Assembly: GCA_000934385.1 (NCBI GenBank)
Contig: KN880452.1
Span: 64,725 to 128,724 of the forward strand
Reading direction: 5' to 3'
From: Cylindrobasidium torrendii FP15055 ss-10
Taxonomy: Eukaryota > Basidiomycota > Agaricomycetes > Agaricales > Physalacriaceae
DNA length: 64,000 bases
Shown here: one piece after another, positions 21,974-35,211 of the stretch
Numbering within the stretch: position 1 is the stretch's first letter
Layout: each line of letters opens with the position of its first letter
Notes under the pieces: generated by a model
What the model saw: only the letters and a program-made list of their open reading frames with translations
Databases searched by the model: none
What the model was told of the DNA's origin: nothing
Position numbers and translations under genes: made by a program

Positions 21974-24958
21974 TCATCCGCCCCTCGCCTTCTTCTCCTT
22001 CTTCGCCACCTTGTTCAACAGTTTCTTCGCAGCGCTGTACTGCGCGGTCTCCTCCTCTTCACTTGAATCCTGCCACATATCCGGAGGCTCCTCGCCATCA
22101 CCCCGACTCCATGACCTCTTGCCATGTCCATTCGCACGTCCCTCCTGTGTGTCCCCTCGATGCCATTCATCATACTCAATCGCTGGCGGCGTCGGGCTGA
22201 ACGTCGGTCTCAAGCTAACCCGTACGCTCTTTCTCCTCGCAGGCAAATGCGGCGTCTGTTGCATAGACGTTTGCCCTCCTCCAATCGTCGAATCCGTCGA
22301 CGTGCTGATATCCGTCCGGCTGCCATGCTCCTCTTCTGCAAGCCCATTCGGAACGTGGTGGGCTGCCCCAGGCGTCAGTGTCACATAGTCGGTCGTGCCC
22401 TCCTTGGCTAGAGGCGTTGGAGGTACGACTTGAGGCGTCGATGGTTGAGCAGCACGGGGTGTAGGCATCGGAGTTGTATCCTCGTCGTCCGGGGCGTCAT
22501 AAAATTGCTCGTTGGAGGTCACAAAGGATAACATAGAAGCAGCATCGTCATCAGATGCTGGCGAGGGCTGCCTTGCCTCGATCTGAGGTGCATTAAGCGT
22601 CTTTGGCGGCGAAGACACGGCTGGCGGCGGGGATCGAGCTTTCGGGGAAGGCGACTGCTCAATAGTCAACGGGGGAGGGGCCTTGACCGCGTGCATAGGC
22701 GCAGGGGAGTGCACGACCATCGGTTTCGTTTCAGGCGATGAAGTCCGCGCAACGGGGCTCATCGGCGAAGGTGTTCTGCTTGTGCCGTTTCGAAGAGCAC
22801 TGCGGAGTGGTTGAGGTCTTGTGGCGGAGGATAGCGAAGATGACTGGGGCGACGATGACGAGGAGGACGGGATGGGCTGCTGCTGTGTGGTTTTGGACGG
22901 TTCAGGGGAAGTGGAAGGGTTGGCAGTAGTCGATCCCACAACTGCAGACGCTGCAGACAAGGAAACGAGGTCTTCCCGGCTCAAACTGGTGGGCGCCTTC
23001 GCCTGGTACATGCTTGGCGGCGTTCCATTTGACTGTTTGGGTTTTGGAGAAGCGGCTTGCGAACGACTGGCTGTCCCATGTTCCAATAAGCTTTCCATAG
23101 GCAGTCTATCGATTTCTTTTCGATTATAGCTGTGAGGCGCCTTCACAGATACCAGCCCACTGCTCACGGCCCTATCTCTTCCATTGTCTGCGTCAAGAGT
23201 TGCCGCCCTGTTTGCTCGTGTCACGTTTTCGACGATGCTCATCAAGCTTGAACTACCGCCTGCTTCGGGCGGCGAGGACGCTCGACGTTCACCCTTGGTG
23301 GTTGCTGGAGTGTTATTGTTGAGTGAACTCTGGCGCCTGTGTTGGTGCTGAGGAACATGATGGACAGTCGCATTGTTTGGCATAGGCGGGGGTGGAGAAA
23401 CAACGCGGCGTTGAACAGTGGCTGGCGCACTCATGGCACTGGTGCCGCTCTTGAGAGAGTCGCTTCTAGAAATGTTGCCAAACCCTTTCTTTTTCGAGGG
23501 TTTCGTAGAGGTAGCCGTCTGCATGGAATCCAAGCGCGCAGGAGATGGTGGGCGTGGTAGCCCTCCGTCAAGTGATGCACTGCGCCGCCTGCGCTGTATT
23601 TCTGAATTCTTTCGTAATCGTCTTGAGCGGGGTGAAGATACATCAAGCACGCTTGCGGACGGACTCGATGGCATGACATTGGGTTCAGGCCTAGGTGTGT
23701 TCTTGTCCATCCGCGAGGTGTCCCAAGTCTTTGATTTACGATGCCGTGAGGGCTTCTCGTCATCCTCCACGTCTCCGTTGACACTACTTGTTCTCTTGCC
23801 AGAAAACAGCCCACGGATATGACCGAACAAAGATGACGAGCGGCTCGGCGAGTCTTCCCGTGTCCTTGCATGACCCATCGTAGCGAATCTCTTCGTAGGA
23901 CTAGATTTCGGAGGGGAGGGTGCACTGAAACGAGGGTTCTCTACGACCTCGACTTCTGCCTCTGAATCGCTGCTGCTGCTGGCGTTCTCGTTGAGGTCCT
24001 CCTCGGTGATACGGCGCGAGAGAACATGATTGGACACCGTGGGGAGGCCCATATCTGGCACGGAATGTGCAGGTGGTATGTGAAGTTCGACATCCTGCTG
24101 TGAGGCAGACTGAGATGGAGTCAGAGACGACGCATCGTCGGGAAGTGGCTTGTTTACAAGCGAGCTGAAATCCGGTAGCGGCGGTAATGGTGCACCTGGA
24201 GGCATTTAGTATAAGACTGCTGACAGGAGACTGAGAAGGACCAACCATCGGCGCTGCTCAACTGGAGTATGCCCTTCCCTGCTTGCGCCCACAAATTCCC
24301 ACACTCCACCATCGCCAACGCCCTTAACCTGAGTCCATCCCGGATCGCGCTGACGCGTTTGGCATCCAGTTCCCGCTGCGTCGCGGCCAGTTGGACCTCG
24401 CAACCTTGGAGTTCGGCTTGCCAGTGGGGTAATTTGTTCGACTTTCCTCCAAGAGCATATGATTTGCCGCTATACGAGTCCAAAGAGGCTGTTGATTGAG
24501 AGGGAGAAAGGCCAGACATGAATGTTGAATCTCTGCTCGACGCCTTGTTGGATGCCTTTAGAACGCGGGTGACGCTGGAGAATGTTCAGCATGCCTCTCG
24601 GAGTAGGGACGAGTGAGAGAAGTGATACTCACAGAATTTCGCGGTCCCGGATAAGATTCTTGACGCTGTCCTCAAGATCGCGGAGCTGCTTGAGGCCGTC
24701 CATGTAGGTGTTGAAGGCGGCAGAATATGTGCGAATACCCGCGTCAGCGAGGGCGAGACATTGAATGACGCTCCTGGGTTGATGGTCCTCGCTGCCGGTG
24801 TGTTGTTGAATGGGCTGGTTCAACCATGGCTGACAGAGGACGAGGGCCGTGCACGCTGCGCCGCCCGCATCAATTACGCCTGCAAGCGCCTTTCCGTATT
24901 CCTTTTCGTGCGAAAGGAGGTTCGCGAGAAGGCGAGGGCTTGCGCCGGAGGATGTCAT
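21974..24958 (-). CDS. Putative BAR-like coiled-coil protein with long disordered tail
   Basis: Three exons. Exon 1 (from the ATG at 24958) encodes a helical region with LSHEKEYGKALAGVID and LRDLEDSVKNLIRDREIL. Exon 2 carries HWQAELQGCEVQLAATQREL and RVSAIRDGLRLRALAMVECG. Exon 3 (about 24.2 kb to the stop at 21974) is a very long Ser/Pro/Thr-rich disordered region with basic patches, ending in KKLLNKVAKKEKKARGG. Phases fit at both introns (L|V and D|G junctions). The helical part resembles fungal BAR/I-BAR proteins such as Ivy1, which bind acidic phospholipids at vacuolar or endosomal membranes; this is similarity of pattern, not a firm family match. About 950 residues. An in-frame TGA sits just before the ATG, supporting the start unless an upstream exon exists. 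Confidence 0.65.
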
Positions 24959-25925
24959 TCAGATGTGGAATGGACCGAGTTGCGTAGGAACGTTGATGGT
25001 AAGAATCAAGCCGGAGTGAATGTTTGGTGTTGCTAGAAAAGGCAGAACTACAAGCACAGCATTTGTGTCGGGATGCTGGTGGGAGCGGGGCAAGGTGGAA
25101 TCTAATTCAACTAGCGCCGAGCGGGAGTTGAAGGCAAGCGATCTCTATGACGCGCAGCGCGTCATGCCGACGCCCGGTCGAGAGATCGACACACGGTCAG
25201 TCTTCCTTTAGAAAATGGCGCATATAACAGTTTGTGTTTTCTGGAAATCAGCTGCAGGTTGACTGTCGAAGGAGCCATGATGTAGTTTGACTTTTCAGAG
25301 TCAGCTTGTCTAACAATGGTCCGAAATGGCTGTTAGAAAAAGGAAAGGTCGGTTTGATTATGTTGTGGAACACATGAGCCGGAGTAACGGGAAAAATCTG
25401 ATCTATGCATTTATGCATCCGATGCTTCCTTAAAATTCGGGGAATAGGCTTTTATCTAGATCTCGAATCGCTGATCTGCGTAGATGAACTGATGTTGGGT
25501 AGCAGCACAATACTCATTGCTATAATGAAGCGAAATACTCCAGCTCAAGAGGCTTTCTGCTGCTACCCAAACTCTTCAGCAAGTATGTACACGAGGCTCA
25601 CAGACGGCGTGGTCAAGGTGCGGACAAATAACCTGAGCCTAATACCTCCGATCAGGCAATTTCCCCTTTCGGAGGCTATTAATTATTGAACAACAACTGT
25701 TGCTCAGGCAGCGCTCGAGCCTGGACCGACTCAGAAGTTAACGCGAATACTCATCTTGCTTTGGCGGCCGGCGAAGCGACCGGTGTTGTCAAGCTCAGTT
25801 TTGTTGCTGACAGTGATTGGGCAGCGTCGGAGTTAAGAGCGAATAGTCCATGTGCGCGAACAATTATATTGCTTCTCTGGTGCAACTTAGTCAAAGTGGC
25901 TTGCAAGGCTTTAGCAGACTCCACC
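24959..25925. other. Divergent intergenic region (967 bp)
   Basis: Lies between the divergent starts of the BAR-like gene and the Ser/Pro-rich membrane protein. A GC-rich inverted repeat (GACGCGCAGCGCGTC, near 25149) and an AT-richer section around 25.2-25.7 kb are visible. The frame upstream of 25926 stays open but has no ATG. No gene is supported. Confidence 0.5.
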
Positions 25926-28256
25926 ATGCCCAATATTCTTGCTCGCCTAAAGCGACGTTCAGCCCAGCCTACTCCGCCACCGAACGATGCGCAGGCGCCG
26001 TCCCAGACCATCGACCAGAAGATACATCCGAATCCCCTCGACCTCATCGCGTCCCTACCTCTTCCGCCGTCTCCAGCGTCACCGTCGACACCCTCGTCCC
26101 CTACATTCACGACCGGTAGCATCATCCCCCTTAAACCACCAACGTCGCGTCGACGACAATCTATGAATGCGGCCACCGCTGCCCCAACGACTCCACCTCA
26201 CTCACCGTCAACGAACTCAACGCATTCACCTCATGAATTTATTCCACGCACACCTCAAACCAGCACTCATAGCCCGGTCCCCCCGTCGTCGTGGGCAACA
26301 TTCGGCCGCCAAGCCGTACGCAGTTCGATGCGTCGTCCCAGTACAGGACGCACTCACAGCGCAGACTCGTTCGCTGGCTCGGTCAACACTCCAGGATCAA
26401 GTGCTGAAAGCACCAACGGCCAAAATTCCGTGCCCTCCTCGGGCTTCTCAGTTCATACCTTTGGTCAAGGTCCGCCCAAACCCGTGCCTCCACTGCCACC
26501 ATTGGACCATCCAGCATTCAACCGGTCAGAGATAGACGGCCTGCCATCAAGTGGTTCACTCGGCGGTCTCTTCAACTCGCGCACCGGCTCAGCGTCAAAA
26601 GATTCCTTCGCAAGACCCAAGGCTCAAGACATCTTCACTATCGGTTCGGCACCTCCAATCGGATCATCACCCCGAGCGCGTCGTAAATCGGACAGTAGCA
26701 GTAGATCACGTCGGAGGCGCGCAAGAAAGTCCAGTACACATAGTCAAAAGACGGATACAAGTCAAGACGCGTCCTGGGACCAATCGACAGAAAGCAAGGA
26801 CCAGACACGTGACGTGAGTGGTCAATTTTCTCGGGTCTTTTGTGTCTCTCATCCTTGCTCCTCCCTTTCGGCCTTTGTTCTCGCGTGTTACAGGCAACGG
26901 CCAGTGGGAGTGTCAGCTTGGGATCACCATTCTCTCTTCAAAGTGCGACCGGTGCGTGTCCAATTCTCACATTGTCGCTGGCCGATCGTTTACCTCCCCG
27001 CTTGCGCGTGCCCTCAGTCCCAGAACCATTTAACTTATCAACCTCAACTATTCCTGACGATCATAATTCACCGATACCCTCAAGCCAACACAACACCAGC
27101 GGTTCGCAGACTTGGATGCCTTCAAGCGCCAACAAATCAAACGCTCGCCGTTCCCCAGGCAACAAAGTCATGGCGAATCCAAGCTCTGCGCAACCCCTGG
27201 CCTCAACTTCTTCTTCACATCCAACTACGTCCACGCTTCTCATGCCTCCCTCGCTGTCCGTCACAGGCCCAACTCCCGAAGCGTCACCTCAAACCCCAAC
27301 TCGGAACAAAGGCAAGCGCAAAGCGGAGGAGGTAGAAGGAGCAGATGGGACCCCGCCAGACCAGCGGAAAGCAGCCCAGAAGACGACTTTCGCAGTAGAG
27401 AGCCCACGACGTGCGTCGCAGTTTTTACACCTCGGACTGATGACCGATTTCATCTTACAGCCCATCGTGCATCGGGAACAACGACATCCTCGCATTCCCA
27501 CGCGCCATCCTCTTACCATCGCCAGAAACGCGCCAGGTTGTCCGCGGCATCGACCAGCGGGTCAGCTTCCATAGCCGGCGCCATGTCTGTGTTGGGCGAG
27601 GACCAGCCGTCCTCAAGCTATGGTCCAAATGCAGCCAACACCGGTTCCTGGACCAGCCGCGCGAGCATTAAGCGCTCGCTGTCACGCACGTCTGGCAGGG
27701 GCTCACACCGCCACTCTCCCAACCATAGGCCGCCGTCCGTCGCGCGCTCGCAGCGCAACAGCCTGTCTCAAGCTTCGATCCCGATATCTGCGCTTATATC
27801 GCCCCACGCTCCGTCTGTCTCCAACAGGTCATCGACGTACCATTCGCGAGACCCCAGGCGTCCGCCCCCAGTGCAGGGAACACCGTGGTCGCTCAACTTA
27901 CCTGAAAAAGGCTGGAAGCAGAATGGGACTCGATGGATAGATGCTGGCGGGAGCCCGCGCCACGCATGGCTGTTCTTCATTGGATTCGTGCTGTTCCCGC
28001 TCTGGTGGCTTGCTGCGTTTCTGCCGATTCCGAGGACAAGACATATTGGTGCAGGTGAAATGGAGAAAGGCGTGGTCTTGGACGACCCACAAGTTGAGCA
28101 TGGTGCGTTGCCTATTTGCTGAGCTTTTGAACCCTCACCCAACATCTTCTGATAGATGCCCTGTCATGGCGCTTCCGTTGTAGGATTATGGCGGCCGTGT
28201 CTCTGCTCACATACGTGCCGTTCATCGTCTGCATCGCTGTCTTCGCGCCTCGGTAA
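25926..28256 (+). CDS. Ser/Pro-rich fungal protein with two C-terminal transmembrane segments
   Basis: Start MPNILARLKRRSAQPTPPP in the context CCACCATGCC at 25926. About 600 residues of low-complexity Ser/Pro/Thr sequence with basic patches (RKSDSSSRSRRRRARKSS; NKGKRKAEE) precede a compact conserved C-terminus: PWSLNLPEKGW, then HAWLFFIGFVLFPLWWLAAF (first membrane segment), a charged loop with DDPQVEHDALSWRFR, and IMAAVSLLTYVPFIVCIAVF (second segment) before the final PR and the stop at 28256. Three introns (near 26815, 27411 and 28105) have matching phases. Similar two-helix C-termini occur in other fungi in uncharacterised serine-rich proteins. The large N-terminus probably faces the cytosol; the function is unknown. 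Confidence 0.75.
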
Positions 28257-28797
28257 CCCGACTCATCTCGTCACTCTGTATCCTTATCCCTCGATCTCGT
28301 ACTTTGGCTCCCCGTTGGTTATGACTGTATCCCAGAACACTCTGTTTGTTCTCCCTTCCATTCTTTATCACCCCGCCTGTCTTTTTTGCGCACATGCATA
28401 CCCCACCGTCCCTTTCCGGGAAGTAGATATAGTTAAAGATGTTGTAGCATTTTTATCTAGCCTAAGTTATGTCCATACGTACATGTTGTGTGGTATACAC
28501 TGTTTTGGTGCTGTCAGCTCTGGATATGAGTTATTCATCATAGCAGCATTGAAATCTCCAAGCATGCCTTGCTTACAACCGTGAGATGCGCAAGTAGGTA
28601 CTGCAGTTTCTTACTCGCGCAAGCCGGGCGTTTGACCAGTTATTTACACATAGCGTTAGCAATAAACCTTACAGTACAGACAGCAGTACGTAAACATAGT
28701 TGAAATAGTTTGGGACCCAGTCCACGAATGAAGCAAGCACATTCAAATGACACCGTATTTGAACATGAGCATACCATGTTCACTTCCATCCTCCATC
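28257..28797. other. Convergent 3' flanks (541 bp)
   Basis: Between the convergent stops of the Ser/Pro-rich gene and the RasGAP gene. AT-richer; presumably both 3' UTRs. Nothing else is seen. Confidence 0.5.
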
Positions 28798-31727
28798 CTA
28801 TCCTGAACCAAATATTTGCCTGAGGAAACCCCGCTTGTGCACCCTCACACTGGCCTGGTCATCGTCCGCCGTCGCACCAGCGTCCCGTGCGGGTATAGAA
28901 TCCGTCGACGTAGACTTCAAATGCCTTAACCTTGGCTTATGCATCAGCTTCGTCGGCGACCGGGGCATCGCTAAATCATCCTGGGTATAGTTCGATGCAT
29001 CGACCGAGGGGGACGAGCCACCGGCCTGGTGGCGTTTGCGCCCGTCTGACGACGAGCTGCTGGATATCAACGACGCGCCTCCGCCCTCGTGACCGTTCTG
29101 CCATTCTTCCTCTTGCTGCGCTATGGCCGTCGTGACCTCCGACGCGAGCCTACTCACACGCTGCAGCGCTATCTCTTCCACCTCGTAACAGCGTGTGCAC
29201 AGTTCCCGTAACTTGAGGTCATTCTCGTCGCCGGGAACAGGAGTGGTGTTGAGGAACGTGCGGGAGTGTCGTATAACAGAAGAGACGACAACGGCGAGGT
29301 TCCGTGGTACATCGAGAAGGTGCGGTGGCTTGGGTACCCCCTCTGCGATTAATGTAGGCATAAGTGACACGCGCTCCTGGAGGCCTTTCATGATTTCCAA
29401 CCGTTCGGGCCGTCCCCGGTCAGAACCAACGGCCACGCTGAAATGGTCGCGGTCGTCGGGCGTGGAAACCACGACAATGTAGTCAATCATGGCAGGCAAG
29501 CTATCGTTGAGGAAGTTCTTGAGCCCACGCATGAATTCTTCTTTCTGGACTGTCTGTTCGAGTGTAAGCAAGCACGTTCACGACCATGAGCAAACGTTTG
29601 ACACGTGCCGTATTGAGGTTGGCAAGACTTTGGATCACTTTGGCAATCAAGGTCAAGCTGCGTTGGACGGGCTGGCTTGGAAGCCCCGGACACAAGCCGA
29701 ACAAATGTGGATGGAGGATAGCCGGAACGATAAATCGCAGGAAACAAAAGGCCGACACGCTTTGCCATTGCAAATCGCGATTCTCGTAAACGGTGTCCGT
29801 GTTCTGATAGCGTCTCTCCACGAGTTTCCGGATAGTTTCGAAGAGGCGGCGCATCTCACTGTGAAGAAGATCAGCATGACCGGACGTATGGAGAGCACTG
29901 ACAACATACTAAGGACATTCCGACCTAACGGAATAGATTTGAGTCCAAAACGCCTGCACCCATGTAATCAAAAGGTCAACATTGCGCTCGACCTCCTTGA
30001 CGCTGTTCTTGGCTCCACTACGCATGGGGTCGACCTCTATAGCGACTTTCTCCGCACAAAGCTTGCGAAGTACAGACCCAATGCTAGCCTCTAGGAAGGC
30101 TTTCCCATACCAGGACATGCAATGCTCCATCACTTTGGTCAACAGTGTATTCCCGCGGAAAAGTGTTTGGTGGGCTAGAAGAAGCCATTAGTTAAACAGG
30201 CATGAGGTCCATGGAGTAGAACATACAGGGTGAAGTGGCATCGACCTCGCGAATTGCAAGCTCTTGTACCTCCTCCACGAGACTATTCTTTGCAGCAGCG
30301 ACAGCAATGAAGTGGGGTGTGATAGTCTTCAGCTTGAGTTTCTTCTCAAAGTCGGACACCCAGTCCAGGAAATTGCGCGACGCGAGTACCTGCAAAAGGT
30401 AAGTACTCATTGAGGGTCACAATTTATCCACGTACTTCGATGAGTGGTTCGTATGCCTGTGCAGGAAGGATGATTTCCCTATTGGGAGTAAGCATAGCTG
30501 CGGGACGGGAACAAGAGCTACCAACTCGTCTACATGAATCTTGAGTCGAATATCCCCGATCTGCACCTCGCTTGCCAATGGGCCAGGCTGAACGACAGGG
30601 TACCAGCCCTCTATCGTTTCCCCTCGCTTGAAGTTACCTAGGTTGATGCAAACACTGCCAAGCATAATTGGTTTGAACACCTTCACGGTCTTCTCGCGGT
30701 ACACGATAACCTCCAAATTCTCAAAGGGCGGGAGGTCAGATAGTGTGAAGCTCTCGTGCCAATCAGGAGACCCAATGCATTTCTTGACGGTGGTACGGCC
30801 CATGAGTGAGCCGTTTATCATGACCACGCAAGATACATCAAGGTCGACAGGATCTGGCTCTGAACCCGAATCGTTGGGATTGGCGTCGAGTGGTCGGACG
30901 TTCCCCAAGTTGCGAGCTTGGATAACAGATATTTCCACTTGCCGCCACATGCGATATGCCCCTCCGTCCTCAGCATTGGGCCAGCGACCATATATCTCTG
31001 GTACAGCGTAGGAGCGCAGCAGTGCGAGCCAGGTGCTGCTTTCTTCGGCCGTGGGAAATTGAAGATACACCGGCTCGGCAGGCGAACCTGCAATCCAACG
31101 CTGAGTGTGTTGTCCGCTGCCGCGAGATCAGCTAGTGCGAAGCGCAGTCGCGTCCTATACCCACCGTGAATACAGCCCGAGACAGTGTTTGCGGAAGAAG
31201 AGGGACGTGTCGATGAGACGGATGTCGGAGTGGTTAACGAGATGTATTGCCAAGGTCTGGAAGAGGATGGAGTCCTGTGGGAAAGTGTGAGGAGCATTAA
31301 ACATTAGATGTGCACAGGCACGCACCTCAATGTAGATGTTCAACAGACATCGTGTGCCCTCCTCGCGTAATTTGCACGTTGCTGGCCGCCATTGTCCTGT
31401 CGCCGTGGGCCCACGAGCAAGTGAGTTCCAACTGGATTTCTCTGCTGCTGAGATGAACAGTCTGGTCGCCATGGTCTGCAGCGATCCGTACCTCGCACTT
31501 TCTTGCTCTCGTCTACAGAACCTCCATCAGCCTTATTTCGGTCACGTCTGGAGGGCTTACGTAGCGCCGGAGTCTGGATGTACGCGCATGAGCGACAAGC
31601 CCAACTCATCCATATTTCGCACCTTTTTCAACAGCGCGTGCGATGCAGCATTGGACACATAGATCTCTGCGTTCACAAGGAATTCAGCGCCGCGTTCTGG
31701 TGAGCCCGACCCCGGTGGCCAGGACAT
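28798..31727 (-). CDS. Ras GTPase-activating protein (C2-RasGAP)
   Basis: Inactivates Ras by stimulating GTP hydrolysis. The first ATG is at 31727 (MSWPPGSGSPERGAEF); a longer upstream frame lacks an ATG. The N-terminus looks PH-like (LLNIYIEDSILFQTLAIHLV; LQFPTAEESSTWLALLRSYA). A C2 domain follows (VEISVIQARNLGNV to WYPVVQPGPLASEV, about 30.55-30.96 kb), then the RasGAP domain. TLFRGNTLLTKVMEHCM carries the arginine finger (codon at 30155-30157), and FLRFIVPAILHPHLFGL matches the FLR-x3-PA signature. The last exon ends in a helical and Ser-rich tail with KRGFLRQIFGSG at 28798. About nine short introns, with phases consistent where checked. About 780-800 residues. The set of catalytic motifs suggests an active GAP. 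Confidence 0.88.
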
Positions 31728-32073
31728 GGAGGCAAATTGGCAGTAGGTGGACAAGAAGGGCAAGTGGAACAGTTGATCAGCACCAGACGAATTCGACTCG
31801 CCGATCAAAAAACGCGCTTCGTTGACTACGGACTTGCGTGCATACGTCTACCAGTCTCCATGACTGCAAGATTTCACAAACGGAGTGTCGAGCGGAAGAG
31901 CATGCCTGATATTATAAAAAATACGAGTAGTTGTATAACAAGCCAGCCAATGCTCCAGGTATATTCTGTGAACCCCACCAACCAAAAACCAAGCTGCTAC
32001 GGTACCATGGGTGCGTCTAATTACTCCCTGAGAATGCGTCAGGAAACGAAATGGCCTGCTGAGGGAATTCAGC
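31728..32073. other. Intergenic region upstream of the RasGAP gene
   Basis: Holds the RasGAP promoter and the 3' flank of the elongase gene. No open frame of note. Confidence 0.5.
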
Positions 32074-33213
32074 TCACGATTTTACTGCCTTGCCGTTGGC
32101 TTGGCCCTTGACTGGCTTCTTGTAAGTGCGGAAGTAGAAGTCGATGAACAAGAACAGGTAGCTGCTAAGCAGACCACAGCCGAAGAGGGCAGCAGTCTCG
32201 CTACCAGTGCAGTCGCCGAAGTTAGGAGTCTTCCAGTAGTTGTACGCCCAGTGGTGGTAGGCTATAGTTTCGCGTTAGAGGGGCTCTAGGCTCAGCAAAT
32301 ATAGCACGTACTGCCAAAGTAAACAAGGTGCAGGTCGACGACAAATTGAGTGATTTGCATAAGGGTGAGATACTTCTTCCACTGGAGGGTTGTTTTAGTC
32401 CAACGTCGAAACCCAGAGGAGCTGTGGACATACCCAAATCTTCTTTCCGCCAGCGGTCGCATAGTAGTAGTAATCTGCGTTATGTCAGTTATTATTGGCT
32501 CCCCTGAGCGACATCCGCCACGTACACATGAGAACGTGTACAGCAAGGTTCAGCGAGATCACAGTCCACGACTAAAGCATGATCAGAACAGAAAATCTTG
32601 TGTGCTCGCTTGGACACGTACGATGCTAGTCCTGCCCTCGAGCTGGGAGTAGCAGAGCAGAGCGGTCGCGGAGTGGTGGAAGACGTGGAGGAAAGCTGCA
32701 TAGGGGTAAGCCCATTAGCGCGCGCGCAAATAGGACGCGTCCTGCGCACCAAGTTTCTTTTTCTTGAAGGCAAGGAAGACTGTATCGATTAACTCGAGGT
32801 ACTTGAAGTAATAGTTGATCATATAGTAGAATTCCATGCGCTACAGCCAGGTCAATACGCGCGCGCAGGGTGAAGAAGAAGTCATCACGCACTGGTGTCC
32901 AGGCCTTGGCCCCGCAAATTCCAGTGAATATGCCCTCCTTCCACATAATGGGAAGGATCTCCTCGAGCATGAGGACAAGGAGAAGCAAGCTACCGCTGCT
33001 GAGAATAACGTTGTGTATTTGGAAAAGCGTGTTGAGTTTTTGCGGCGCGCGGTTTTTCATCACCTCCTGGATGCCAAAAATCGTAATGAGGTAGCCGGAG
33101 AGGGTTGCGAGCACGACCGGGGTCGTGGAGAGAGGCGTTGTTCCATGGACATAAGAAGATAAGTGAGTGGGAAGTTTAAACGGAATCACGGTCTCGAGGA
33201 GGTCAGCCAGCAT
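32074..33213 (-). CDS. ELO-family very-long-chain fatty acid elongase
   Basis: ER membrane 3-ketoacyl-CoA synthase that elongates fatty acids with malonyl-CoA. The ATG at 33213 gives MLADLLETVIPFKLP; the open frame further upstream has no ATG. Membrane helices include VVLATLSGYLITIFGIQ and VILSSGSLLLLVLMLEEIL. The core has YYFKYLELIDTVFLALKKKK and the histidine box HVFHHSATALLCYSQL (HxxHH), then LNLAVHVLMYYYYYATAGG and QITQFVVDLHLVYF. The C-terminus YFRTYKKPVKG ends with a Lys-rich tail at 32074, a possible ER-retention context. Six or so short introns; about 300 residues. Histidine-box variants of this form are common in fungal Elo proteins; chain-length preference cannot be read from sequence alone. 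Confidence 0.9.
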
Positions 33214-35211
33214 GGTTGAAAATCGGTTGTGGTGGTCGGCACAAGAGAGTCGCGTGTCAAAACTCGTCCGCTTTTGGGGGCCGCTTGCCGAATTTCCCAC
33301 GCTAGGACCGGCCTTTTATTTACCTGCCAATTCACATGATCTCCCCGCGCCTGCGCCATATGGTTGAACCTGTTCGTGTCTGCGAGGGCGGGACGGCGGG
33401 CGGGATTTATTCGAATTTTTTGAAGAAATCCGAGGCGACCAATTCGCTGGCACAGTGCAGCCTGCCAATGAAACCCCCACCCATTTGACCGCGGGCTCAC
33501 TCAGCGCTTGCCGTGTCCTCTTCCCCGAGTCTCCCCCAAGTGATTGCTGAACACATCGCGCTGACGTTGGGCACACGGTTAGTCCCCTTTGATTCCCGAA
33601 AGCCCTCGGTGTTCAGATAGCCAGGTGGTTCGCATTTCTCAAGCCAGCGTCTGAATCCACCGTAGTCGGCCAGGCAAAACGAAAGATTATGGTGGTGTAA
33701 GTGAAAGTGCTAAAGTGCAATGGATTCACTTGGATCAATGTCAGATTCAGTACCCGCTTGGCAGTGCTGGGCTCTAGCCTCTCCAAACCACCTTGTTCAG
33801 CCATTGGGGCATTGGGGGGCATTCTCGGCAGTCTCAACCGGCAGGCAGAAATGAACATTGGCTCCCAGATGTTGTCCAGACAGCTCTTATAAAAGCACAG
33901 ACGCATTTCCGAGCTCACGCCGTATCGGTAGAACTGGCCAGTGCTGCTATTCGAACTTGCGAAGGCTGATCGAAACCCATACGCGGTACCGTGATTGCCT
34001 GACGCCACATGGTTCCATTGTTCATTGCGCACACGACCGTGATCGCAGGTCTTCTGCTCAATTTAGCGTTGGATGCTTCCTCCTTGCATCTCCGAAGCTT
34101 GGGAGAGATAGAAGGGTAATGAACACGCCTCGGACAGACCTCGACTGCGATTAGAATCAGGATGCAACAGGCCTAGGGTACTGACTTTGTAGGCCCATTC
34201 ACGTTGAATGAACTGCAAATGGCACAGCGGTGGATGGTAAGACAGTACGCGATGAAGTGTGACAAGAAGCCATTCGTATTTGGTTTGCTTTCCAACTGGA
34301 GTCCTAGCCGCACTGCACTGCTGTTTGTTAATCATAGAATCAATGAAGACGCTCTGAATGATTCCTGTATTGCCGCGGTGCTACTACGTATGAAGCAGGA
34401 TCGTTGGACTTCCGAGTCCCGGAAAAGCCTCTGCTGTTGACATACTAACTATCTAACTTTACCACTGGCTAGTACTGCCGCCCGAGAAATTCCCCTTCAT
34501 CGCAGCGATAGGACTCCATCGATGAAGATGGCAGCGGCCCGAATACTCTCGTCGATATTATGATAGAAAAGATATGAGGCATTTTCATGCTGGATTCAGA
34601 GCGGCTGTTGTTCCAGCCTTGTCCGCGCTGTGATTACAAGGCTCGGAGCTTGGCATAGTGCCAAGTTGTATAGTCGTAACACTAGGTATCATATGGGAGG
34701 CAGCTGCCCTTACAAGTGGGGGCAGCTGGATGAGTGGCGTTGTGGGGGTGATTGTCATTGGCCAGTACTACTGAAGGGGACTCACACGACCTCGAATGAC
34801 ACGGTTCACACGCGAGAAGATGCATGCATAGTCACACAATGTCTGTTCTAAGCAGGCAGGCAGTACTGGCGCGCATTGTAGGCTTATGTAACTAGGACCC
34901 CAGTTCCGCCTGAGCTCTTGTGCTACTCATGAAGGCACACCTTGAGAAAGACTGAGGTTGCAGGACGAGGCTGACGGCAGAGCGGGGCACCGTCTTCTCC
35001 TCTTGTAACGGTCCCTCCCGAGAAAGAGGCTACAGCGGTTCAAAGCGGGCCGCCAACGGTTAGAGATAGCAAGTTATGGCATGTTCCACTCGATTGTAAA
35101 GCAAATACGACAGAAAGGTACTTTAGCGACGAAGTAGGCGAGATAATGTTACAAATGCCGAGTACCCAAAGAGAAATAACCGTCCGCGCAGACTAGGATA
35201 ACTACGTGATT
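33214..35211. other. 2.0-kb stretch without a confident gene
   Basis: Frames are short. The longest, about 139 codons on the minus strand (33613-34032), opens with GTG rather than ATG and matches nothing I know. The region directly after 33213 should hold the elongase promoter. No repeats or mobile-element ends were seen. Confidence 0.5.

Noticed and set aside
22011..22388. Plus-strand frames inside the BAR-like gene
   Set aside because: Antisense shadows of a long Ser/Pro-rich exon; no independent start context or domain.
33613..34032. 139-codon minus-strand frame in the gap after the elongase
   Set aside because: Opens with GTG, no internal family motif and no joined exon giving a sensible protein.
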